64,000 nt of DNA from Tardiphaga alba (GTDB lineage: Bacteria; Pseudomonadota; Alphaproteobacteria; Rhizobiales; Xanthobacteraceae): assembly GCF_018279705.1 (NCBI RefSeq), contig NZ_CP036498.1, positions 124,001 to 188,000 of the forward strand. The letters are read 5' to 3'. Positions within the stretch are counted from its first letter, which is position 1, and each line of letters begins with the position of its first letter. Both the position numbers and the translations under genes were made by a program. Positions 57,613 to 64,000 of the stretch are shown here, piece by piece. Below the pieces are notes generated by a model. The model did not search any database. It was not told the origin of the DNA and saw only the letters and a list, made by a program, of their open reading frames with translations.

Positions 57613-57658
57613 AAAGATCCCCGATTGCGCTCGGCTGCATCCGGGCTACAAGTCCCCC

Positions 57659-58474
57659 ATGCGTCTGACCCTCACCACCTGGAATATCAATTCCGTCCGC
57701 CTGCGCATCGAACTCGTGGCTGATTTTCTGCAATCGGTGCAGCCTGACGTGCTGTGCCTGCAGGAGACCAAGTGCCCCGACGATGCCTTCCCGCTGAAGC
57801 GCTTGAAGCAACTCGGCTATGAGCATGTCGCGCTGAACGGGCAGAAGGGCTATCACGGCGTCGCCATCGTCTCGAAACTGCCTTTCGACGCCACCGACAT
57901 CCGCGTATTCTGCGACAAGCTGGATTCGCGCCACATCTCGGTGGCCTTCGGCGCGAAGGCAGGCCTTGCGGCACCGCTGATCGTGCATGATTTCTACGTG
58001 CCGGCGGGCGGCGACATTCCCGATCCCGAAGCCAATCCAAAATTCGCGCACAAGCTCTCATTTCTCGACGAGATGAAGAGCTGCGAGCCACTGCATCCGC
58101 GCGGCGATGCCCGTCACATCCTTGTCGGCGACCTCAACGTAGCGCCACACGAAAACGATGTGTGGTCGCACAAGCAGATGCTGAAGATCGTGTCGCATAC
58201 GCCGATCGAATGCGAGAAGCTGCTGGCGGTACAGAGCGAAGGCAACTGGATCGATGTCGCGCGCGAACGCATTCCGCTGTCGGAGAAGATCTATACCTGG
58301 TGGAGCTATCGCGCCGCGGACTGGGCAGCATCCAATCGCGGCCGGCGACTGGATCACATCTGGGTATCGTCGGCGCTGAAGGATGCGGTGAGCGACTATC
58401 AAGTGCTGCGCGATGCCCGCGGCTGGGAACGACCGTCCGACCATGTGCCGGTGACGGTCGTGCTGGATGTGTAG
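57659..58474 (+). CDS. xth: exodeoxyribonuclease III
   Basis: A 271-residue AP endonuclease/exonuclease of the EEP fold for base-excision repair. It has TTWNINSVRLR, LCLQETKC (catalytic Glu), GDLNVAPHENDVW (Asp, Asn), and SDHVPV (Asp-His). Length matches XthA. ATG at 57659 gives the normal N-terminus; no strong ribosome binding site is seen, as the upstream sequence is repeat. Confidence 0.95.
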   Translation: MRLTLTTWNINSVRLRIELVADFLQSVQPDVLCLQETKCPDDAFPLKRLKQLGYEHVALNGQKGYHGVAIVSKLPFDATDIRVFCDKLDSRHISVAFGAKAGLAAPLIVHDFYVPAGGDIPDPEANPKFAHKLSFLDEMKSCEPLHPRGDARHILVGDLNVAPHENDVWSHKQMLKIVSHTPIECEKLLAVQSEGNWIDVARERIPLSEKIYTWWSYRAADWAASNRGRRLDHIWVSSALKDAVSDYQVLRDARGWERPSDHVPVTVVLDV

Positions 58475-58499
58475 TTGAAGGGGCGCCGACAGCGGTGTC

Positions 58500-58525
58500 C
58501 CCTCTCCCGCTCTTGCGGGGGAGGG
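58500..58525. repeat. Family 5 single hairpin
   Basis: CCCTCTCCCGC and GCGGGGGAGGG form an imperfect stem around TCTT, 26 bp after the xth stop. It lies between convergent xth and the cyclic-nucleotide-binding gene. Confidence 0.65.
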
Positions 58526-58545
58526 AGAAGTGGCGAGCTTAGTCG

Positions 58546-58992
58546 CTATCCCAGCTTCTTGCGCACCTGCGCGAAATCACTGGCGAGTTCGTTGACCCGC
58601 GACGCCATGTCGTTGCGCAGACGCACCGCGGCATCGGGATCGCTGTCGAGCACGCGCTGAAACAGGCTTCGGGTGATCCGGATGACGCTCGAATATTCCG
58701 TTGCCACCGCCGTCGAACGTCGCGGCATGGACACCAGCAAGGACAGCTCGCCAATCAGCGTGCCGCGCGATGCGATCACTTCATGATCGCTGCCGTCATC
58801 GACGCTGATGCGAAACGATCCGTTCTGCACAACATAACCGCAATCGGCCTGCTCATCCTCGCGAAACAGAACTGAGCCGCGGGAAAACTCCTGCTGCTCC
58901 GAACCAATGGCGATCACGCGCAGCGCATCGCGACCCAGCAGGCGCAGGGTCGGCACACGCTCGAGAAGTGAAACGTCATCATCGATCGACAT
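58546..58992 (-). CDS. cyclic nucleotide-binding domain protein
   Basis: A 148-residue protein with one cNMP-binding domain (EFSRGSVLFREDEQADCGYVVQNGSFRISV, LIGELSLLVSMPRRSTAVA). The GEL..L....RRSTAVA phosphate-binding cassette is well kept, so cAMP or cGMP binding is possible. There is no helix-turn-helix, so it is not a CRP regulator. It follows an orphan response regulator on the same strand by 69 bp. Confidence 0.9.
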   Translation of the reverse strand: MSIDDDVSLLERVPTLRLLGRDALRVIAIGSEQQEFSRGSVLFREDEQADCGYVVQNGSFRISVDDGSDHEVIASRGTLIGELSLLVSMPRRSTAVATEYSSVIRITRSLFQRVLDSDPDAAVRLRNDMASRVNELASDFAQVRKKLG

Positions 58993-59061
58993 GAAGAACC
59001 GCGTGGACCGGACGCGCGAAGCGTAACAGGCAGCTACTGGCGAATCGGTCCACTAGTCGTA

Positions 59062-59748
59062 TCACGGCACCAACTTGTAGCCACCGGCTTCCGTCACCAG
59101 GATTTCGGGATTGGCCGCATCTTTCTCGATCTTCTGGCGCAGCCGATAGATATGCGTTTCCAGCGTGTGCGTGGTGACGCCGGAATTGTAGCCCCAGACT
59201 TCCTGCAGCAGCGTCTCGCGCGACACCGCCATCTGGCCGGCGCGATAGAGGAAGCGCAGGATCGCAGTTTCCTTCTCGGTGAGGCGCACCTTCTTGGCAT
59301 TGGCGCCGGTGAGCATCTTCGAGCCCGGACGGAAGCTGTAGGGGCCGACGGTGAACACCGCGTCCTCGCTCGCTTCATGCTGGCGCAGCTGGGCGCGGAT
59401 GCGCGCCAGCAGCACGGCGAAGCGGAAGGGCTTGGCGACATAGTCATTAGCGCCGGATTCGAGGCCAAGAATGGTATCGCTGTCGGTGTCATGGCCCGTG
59501 AGCATGATGATCGGCGCCTTGAAGCCGCCCTTGCGCAGGCTGCGCACGACTTCGCGGCCGTCGGTGTCGGGCAGGCCGACATCCATCAGCACCAGATCTG
59601 GAGAATTGGCCTTGGCAGCACTCGCGCCCTTGGCGCCGGTATCGACGGCGGAGGCTTCGAATTCCTCGTGCAGCGACAATTGTTCGACCAGCGCCTCGCG
59701 CAAATCAGTGTCGTCATCCACGATCAAGATCTTGCGGGCATTCGGCAT
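59062..59748 (-). CDS. OmpR-family response regulator (orphan)
   Basis: A 228-residue regulator with an N-terminal receiver (Asp11/12, phospho-acceptor Asp56 in LVLMDVGLPD, Lys in YVAKPF) and a C-terminal winged helix (VRLTEKETAILRFLYRAGQM and TTHTLETHIYRLRQKIE). No histidine kinase is nearby. In Hyphomicrobiales a similar orphan gene lies next to cell-envelope genes; here it is divergent from an L,D-transpeptidase, which suggests, but does not show, wall control. Confidence 0.93.
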   Translation of the reverse strand: MPNARKILIVDDDTDLREALVEQLSLHEEFEASAVDTGAKGASAAKANSPDLVLMDVGLPDTDGREVVRSLRKGGFKAPIIMLTGHDTDSDTILGLESGANDYVAKPFRFAVLLARIRAQLRQHEASEDAVFTVGPYSFRPGSKMLTGANAKKVRLTEKETAILRFLYRAGQMAVSRETLLQEVWGYNSGVTTHTLETHIYRLRQKIEKDAANPEILVTEAGGYKLVP

Positions 59749-59935
59749 TGCGACAATCCTTTGGACGGCTGCTGCGGCTTCGACGTGTGAAACGCGATGA
59801 TGGGGTGGAGATCATCACGGTTTCGACATCACCGCATAGTCTAGCGCAAAAAACCAAGCATTCTCAGCGAATGTGGTTTTGCAGCGCGAAATAGAACATT
59901 TGCGGTAAACAGCCAAGGCGAAGCGGCGGGATTTG

Positions 59936-60505
59936 ATGAGAAACGTCGTTAATTCAGGTACTTATAGAACAAGCTTGCGTGATCGGCCGGTGAAGCGGTT
60001 GCTAGTACGCGCCGCAGCGGGAAATCCGCAGCGCGGTTGGCTGAGTTTCGATCACACAACCATACCCGTCGCTCTGGGCCGCGGCGGAATAAAGGCGAAC
60101 AAACGCGAAGGCGACGGCGCAACGCCGCAGGGGGTGTTTCACCCAATCCGGCTGTGGTGGCGCGGCGATCGCCATGCGCGTCCGCGCACGCATCTGCCGA
60201 TCAGGCTGATCTCGCCGCATGACGGCTGGTGCGAGGACCCGCGGGACCGGCATTACAATCAGCCGGTGCGTCTGGACCGCGGCGTCGAAGGCGATCGGCT
60301 GGCGCGGGAAGATCACCTCTATGATTTCATCATCGAGATCGACCAGAACACGAAACCGCGGATCGCCGGGCGGGGGAGCGCGGTGTTTCTACATCTCGCG
60401 CGTGACAACTGGGGGCCGACCGCAGGCTGTGTCGCCATGCGCAAAGGCGCGATGCTGCGATTGCTGGAGCGGCTAGGGACGGAGACGGAGATCGTGATCG
60501 GGTAA
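59936..60505 (+). CDS. L,D-transpeptidase family (YkuD) protein
   Basis: A 189-residue protein with a YkuD catalytic part: FLHLARDNWGPTAGCVAM gives the His and Cys of the active site, and NQPVRLDRGVEGDRLAREDHLYDFIIEI the preceding strand. No clear signal peptide is seen, so the start or location is uncertain; a GTG nearer the domain is possible. It is a short relative of ErfK-type enzymes that act on peptidoglycan. It is divergent from the response regulator. Confidence 0.82.
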   Translation: MRNVVNSGTYRTSLRDRPVKRLLVRAAAGNPQRGWLSFDHTTIPVALGRGGIKANKREGDGATPQGVFHPIRLWWRGDRHARPRTHLPIRLISPHDGWCEDPRDRHYNQPVRLDRGVEGDRLAREDHLYDFIIEIDQNTKPRIAGRGSAVFLHLARDNWGPTAGCVAMRKGAMLRLLERLGTETEIVIG

Positions 60506-60521
60506 CGGCAGGACGCATCAG

Positions 60522-60632
60522 CCCTCATCCTGAGGAGCGGCCACTTGGCCGCGTCTCGAAGGATGGCCGCAGGCTCCGCGCCCAGCGAGCTCATAGTTCG
60601 AGACGGCGCTTCGCGCCTCCTCACCATGAGGG
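60522..60632. repeat. Family 6 palindromic repeat
   Basis: CCCTCATCCTGAGGAGCGGCC, then GCGTCTCGAAGGATGGCCGC, then GTTCGAGACGGCGCTTCGCG and CTCCTCACCATGAGGG. It is nearly identical to 24661-24773 over most of its length. It begins between the two convergent genes and ends 7 bp before the yggS-type stop. Confidence 0.9.
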
Positions 60633-60639
60633 AATGGAG

Positions 60640-61314
60640 TTAGCGATGCCCGAAAATGGCCGAACCGACCCGGACATGCGTCGCGCCGAACTGAATCGCC
60701 GTTGCGAAATCCGCGCTCATTCCCATGGACAGCTGCGTCAGCCCATTCCGCGCGGCGATCTTGGCGGTCAGCGCGAAATGGGGCGCGACGGCCTCTTCTA
60801 CCGGCGGGATGCACATCAGGCCGGTGATCGCCAAACCCCAGTGATCCCGGCAGCGCGCGAGGAAATCATCGGCCTCGGACGGCGCGATGCCGGCCTTTTG
60901 TGGCTCCTCGCCGGTGTTGATCTGCACGAACAGCTGCGGACTCTTGCCCTGACCCGCGATCTCCTTGGCCAGCGCATCGCACAGCGAGGGCCGATCGACG
61001 GAGTGGATCGCATCGAACAAGGCCACCGCTTCCTTCGCCTTGTTGGACTGCAGCGGCCCGATCAGATGGAGCGCAATCGCGGGTTGCGCCTCGGTTAGCG
61101 CGGGCCACTTCCCCTTGGCCTCCTGGACGCGGTTCTCGCCAAACATGCGCTGCCCGGCATCGATCACCGGCTGGATCGCGTCCGCCTCAAAGGTCTTCGA
61201 CACCGCGATCAGATTGACAGAAGTCCGCTCACGACGGGCTTCTTTGCAAGCACGGCGAATCTCGGTCTCGACGGCGGCAAGTCCGCTGGCTGGTGAAGAA
61301 GATGTTAATGTCAT
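60640..61314 (-). CDS. YggS-type PLP homeostasis protein
   Basis: A 224-residue PLP-binding protein (PLPHP family). The PLP lysine is in VNLIAVSKTFEADAI, and further blocks are FGENRVQEAKGKW, LHLIGPLQSNK, FVQINTGEEPQKAGI and LSMGMSADFATAIQFGATHVRVGSAIFG. It controls the balance of vitamin B6 and amino acids. ATG at 61314 was preferred to a TTG at 61344. It sits alone, divergent from a diguanylate cyclase. Confidence 0.95.
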   Translation of the reverse strand: MTLTSSSPASGLAAVETEIRRACKEARRERTSVNLIAVSKTFEADAIQPVIDAGQRMFGENRVQEAKGKWPALTEAQPAIALHLIGPLQSNKAKEAVALFDAIHSVDRPSLCDALAKEIAGQGKSPQLFVQINTGEEPQKAGIAPSEADDFLARCRDHWGLAITGLMCIPPVEEAVAPHFALTAKIAARNGLTQLSMGMSADFATAIQFGATHVRVGSAIFGHR

Positions 61315-61446
61315 GGAACCGTACACTGAATTATTTTCAACCAAGACGCGAACTTTAGCGAGGTCGTCGTCAATTTGAGCCCTTTGCGAAAGGATTTATG
61401 AAGGCTTTGAGGTACCTATGTCCTGCGGGGGCTCAGGGATCCGAAG

Positions 61447-63144
61447 ATGTCACGCATCGGTATCAACCGCAATAAAGCCAGGCTTAGGGGAGCGCTCGGC
61501 ATCCGCGCCCGTTTGGTGCTGTTTGCGTTGATCCTGGTCGGTCCGCTCATGGCCGAGCGCATCCGCTCGCTGCATGTCACACGCACCCAGCAGATTGCCG
61601 AAGCTGCGCGTGATTTTGCCGGCCTGGCGCAGCACAGCGCCGATGCCCAGCGCGAAGTGTTCGCCTCGATCGAAGCCGTTCTGAAATCCTCGGCCTATGT
61701 TTATGCCACGGCGGCGCAGGTCAATCGCAGCTGCGCGATCATGCGCGCCAGCCTGCGCAGCAATATGCCGTGGCTGCGCAGCCTCACCGTCGCCGGCATC
61801 GACGGCATCCCGAAATGCTCGACCTGGCCGGAATTGATTGAAAGCGATCTCAATTTTGGCGACCGCCCCTATTTCAAGCGCGCCGTCGCCACCGGCGAAT
61901 TCACTGTCAGCGACTATGTATTCAGCCGTCTCACCAATCTGCCGACGGTCATGGCGGCCTATCTGGCGCCGGGCCAGACGAAGGCTGATGATGCCGTCGT
62001 ACTTGCTGCCATCAATCTCGACTGGATGTCGAACCTCATGAGCAATCTTGGCGAACGGCCGGGCGTCACCGCGCTGCTCGTCGATCACGCCGGCACCGTA
62101 CTGGCAGCACCACCTGGCAGTATCGGCCAGGTCGGTCGTCCAATGGACGATCTCGCTGTCTTGCCGCTGATCGAAACCAATCTACGCAATTCGCAGCGAC
62201 AATCCGGCTCGCTATCGTTCCGGGCAGACGACGGTGCACGACGCGCGGTGTCGTTCGCGATGATCCCCGGCACCAGCGCACAACTCATTGTCAGTATCGA
62301 TGAAGCGCGCGTGTCAGCCGTGGCCGACCAGGACATCCGCACGGCCTATATCCAACTCGCGATCGTCTGCCTGTTCGTTCTGCTCGGCGCGCTCGTTGTC
62401 GCTGAGCGGATGATCATCAAGCCGATCCGCACCATGGAAACCATGGCGAAACGATTCGGCCGCGGCGACTGGTCCGCACGCATGCCCGGCAATCGGCTGC
62501 CGGCGGAATTCGTACCGCTTGCCCGCGCCTTCTACGGCATGGCGGCACAGCTGCGGGGGCGCGAACGCGAGTTGCGCGCCAGCAACGAGCAACTGACCGT
62601 GCTCGCCTCGGTGGACATGCTGTCGGGCCTCGCCAATCGCCGCGGCTTCCAGGGGCGGCTCGACTTCGAATGGCTGCGCGCCCAGCGGTCCGGCGACGAC
62701 CTGGCGCTGTTGATGATCGACGTCGATCACTTCAAGCTGTTCAACGACAGCTATGGCCATCCCGAAGGGGATGCCTGTCTGGCCCGAGTCGGCGCGGAGT
62801 TATCGGCACTGGCCGATCGTGTTTCCGGCTTTGCCGGCCGCTATGGCGGTGAGGAATTCTGCCTGCTGCTGCCGGATACCGATACGAACCGCGCCATCCA
62901 GATCGGCGAGATGGTGCGTGCGGCCATCTGGAGCATGATGGTCCCCCATGCCACGAGCACCCATCAGCGCGTCACCGTCAGCGTCGGCGTCGCCTCCGCT
63001 GCGCCCGCCACGCTGGAGACCGCCCGCGACCTGATCGAGGCGGCAGATGCGGCGCTTTATGCCGCCAAACGGCGCGGCCGCAACACGGTGGTGGAACACG
63101 GTTTTGTGCGAACCTACGGGACCGCCGTGTCGCTCAGCGCGTGA
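61447..63144 (+). CDS. membrane-bound diguanylate cyclase with dCACHE-like sensor
   Basis: A 565-residue signal protein. TM1 (RLVLFALILVGPLMAERI) is followed by a periplasmic sensor of about 250 residues. TM2 (YIQLAIVCLFVLLGALVVA) leads to a HAMP-like segment and a GGDEF domain with active site RYGGEEFCLLLP (GGEEF at residues 467-471). The inhibitory I-site reads RVSG instead of RxxD, so product inhibition may be lost. It would make c-di-GMP in response to an outside signal. Start follows a purine-rich GGATCCGAAG. Confidence 0.93.
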   Translation: MSRIGINRNKARLRGALGIRARLVLFALILVGPLMAERIRSLHVTRTQQIAEAARDFAGLAQHSADAQREVFASIEAVLKSSAYVYATAAQVNRSCAIMRASLRSNMPWLRSLTVAGIDGIPKCSTWPELIESDLNFGDRPYFKRAVATGEFTVSDYVFSRLTNLPTVMAAYLAPGQTKADDAVVLAAINLDWMSNLMSNLGERPGVTALLVDHAGTVLAAPPGSIGQVGRPMDDLAVLPLIETNLRNSQRQSGSLSFRADDGARRAVSFAMIPGTSAQLIVSIDEARVSAVADQDIRTAYIQLAIVCLFVLLGALVVAERMIIKPIRTMETMAKRFGRGDWSARMPGNRLPAEFVPLARAFYGMAAQLRGRERELRASNEQLTVLASVDMLSGLANRRGFQGRLDFEWLRAQRSGDDLALLMIDVDHFKLFNDSYGHPEGDACLARVGAELSALADRVSGFAGRYGGEEFCLLLPDTDTNRAIQIGEMVRAAIWSMMVPHATSTHQRVTVSVGVASAAPATLETARDLIEAADAALYAAKRRGRNTVVEHGFVRTYGTAVSLSA

Positions 63145-63330
63145 GCCCGGACGCCGCCTCCCGCCAGAAGGTCTTTCCCGTCTTAAACCATTGACCCAAC
63201 GCAGCCTTTTATGGCCTAGTCCCCGCGCATTTCGCGCGATTTGGGCCAAGCCTGCACCGGTTTGCGGCCTCGCCCCTCGCGTCCAGAAACGAACAAGCGC
63301 CCGAGCCGGCCTGCGGATTTCAAGAACACC

Positions 63331-64000
63331 ATGAGCAACGAACGTTACAACGCCCGCGAGACCGAACCGCGCTGGCAGCGCGTGTGGGACGACAAGGCGA
63401 TCTTCGCCACCAAAAACGAAGATCCCCGGCCGAAATATTACGTGCTCGAGATGTTCCCCTATCCGTCCGGGCGCATCCATATGGGCCATGTCCGCAACTA
63501 TACCATGGGCGACGTGCTGGCGCGGCTGAAGCGCGCCAAGGGTTTCAACGTCCTCCATCCGATGGGCTGGGATGCCTTCGGCCTGCCGGCGGAAAACGCC
63601 GCCATCGAGCGCAAGGTCGCGCCGAAGGCATGGACCTATGAGAACATCGCTTCGATGAAGAAGCAGTTGCAGACCATGGGTCTGTCGCTCGACTGGGCGC
63701 GCGAATTCGCGACCTGCGACCCCAGCTACTACAAGCATCAGCAGAAGATGTTCACCGACTTCCTCGCCGCTGGCCTGGTGGAGCGCAAGAAGTCGAAGGT
63801 TAACTGGGACCCGGTGGATCACACCGTGCTTGCCAATGAGCAGGTGATCGACGGCCGCGGCTGGCGCTCGGGCGCCGTCGTCGAGCAGCGCGAGTTGACC
63901 CAGTGGTTCTTCAAGATCACCAAATACTCGCAGGACCTGCTCGACGCGCTGGAGAAGCTGGATCGCTGGCCGGACAAGGTCCGCCTGATGCAGCACAACT
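63331..64000 (+). CDS. leuS: leucyl-tRNA synthetase (3' end beyond window)
   Basis: The first 223 residues of LeuRS. The class I HIGH motif is [17 protein letters not shown], and [17 protein letters not shown] is typical of bacterial LeuRS; the editing domain begins near the window end. The start [13 protein letters not shown] at 63331 has no strong ribosome binding site. The 186-bp gap after the cyclase gene shows no gene; TTGACC near 63191 may belong to its promoter. Confidence 0.97.
   Translation, partial: MSNERYNARETEPRWQRVWDDKAIFATKNEDPRPKYYVLEMFPYPSGRIHMGHVRNYTMGDVLARLKRAKGFNVLHPMGWDAFGLPAENAAIERKVAPKAWTYENIASMKKQLQTMGLSLDWAREFATCDPSYYKHQQKMFTDFLAAGLVERKKSKVNWDPVDHTVLANEQVIDGRGWRSGAVVEQRELTQWFFKITKYSQDLLDALEKLDRWPDKVRLMQHN

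Overview
The window reads as chromosomal DNA of a GC-rich alphaproteobacterium of the Hyphomicrobiales, most likely family Nitrobacteraceae (Bradyrhizobium, Rhodopseudomonas, Afipia or Tardiphaga relatives). This rests on gene order (zapE-mdh-sucCD; DUF1674-rsmB-heparinase-purH; thioredoxin-LON-Trm112-ubiH-tesB-glnK-amtB; ftsK-lolA-xth-leuS), on a FixK/FNR-type site, and on many palindromic intergenic repeats of a kind common in that family. Species cannot be named from sequence alone. No phage, IS element, CRISPR array or rRNA was seen; the only tRNA is tRNA-Gly(GCC).

Layout. 0-8 kb: an OsmC / flavin dehydrogenase / rhodanese cluster, then a kinase-like protein, acyl-CoA dehydrogenase and SDR operon divergent from a TetR regulator, then a branched-chain-type substrate-binding protein. 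The kinase + dehydrogenase + SDR set resembles the 4-hydroxyacyl-CoA (levulinate, ACAD10/11-like) pathway. 8.0-9.2 kb: a clear fluoride riboswitch in front of a membrane-anchored cysteine phosphatase and the fluoride channel crcB, with a hairpin that can hide the ribosome binding site. 9.2-14 kb: sucD, sucC, mdh, zapE. 14-18 kb: topoisomerase IB divergent from acetyl-CoA synthetase. 18-24.7 kb: a Tat-exported kelch protein, an L,D-transpeptidase, a nuclease, DUF1674, rsmB and a heparinase-like protein. The L,D-transpeptidase, rsmB and heparinase genes are split by single-base deletions in G/C context. 24.9-37 kb: purH, MFS, gamma-glutamyltransferase, GST, DUF2239, MATE, a small HCCA-isomerase/SDR operon, ketopantoate reductase, and a diheme cytochrome c with a PQQ-sugar-dehydrogenase-like protein.

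38-43.3 kb: a tetrathionate-reductase-type operon ttrBCA with a perfect TTGAT-N4-ATCAA FNR/FixK box and a -10-like hexamer at class II spacing. ttrC carries another one-base homopolymer deletion. The operon lies next to the 3' end of tRNA-Gly. 43.7-52.5 kb: housekeeping genes, a small membrane protein/XRE regulator pair with two matching operators, two P-II genes, amtB with a sigma-54-like promoter, and a VapBC-type toxin-antitoxin pair. 52.5-64 kb: aminotransferase, ftsK, lolA, xth, a cyclic-nucleotide-binding protein, an orphan response regulator, a second L,D-transpeptidase, a YggS-type protein, a diguanylate cyclase and the 5' part of leuS.

The main points for a second look are the fluoride-controlled phosphatase, the 4-hydroxyacyl-CoA-like operon, the FNR-controlled ttr operon, the self-regulated XRE/membrane module, the cluster of homopolymer frameshifts, and the dense set of intergenic repeat families.
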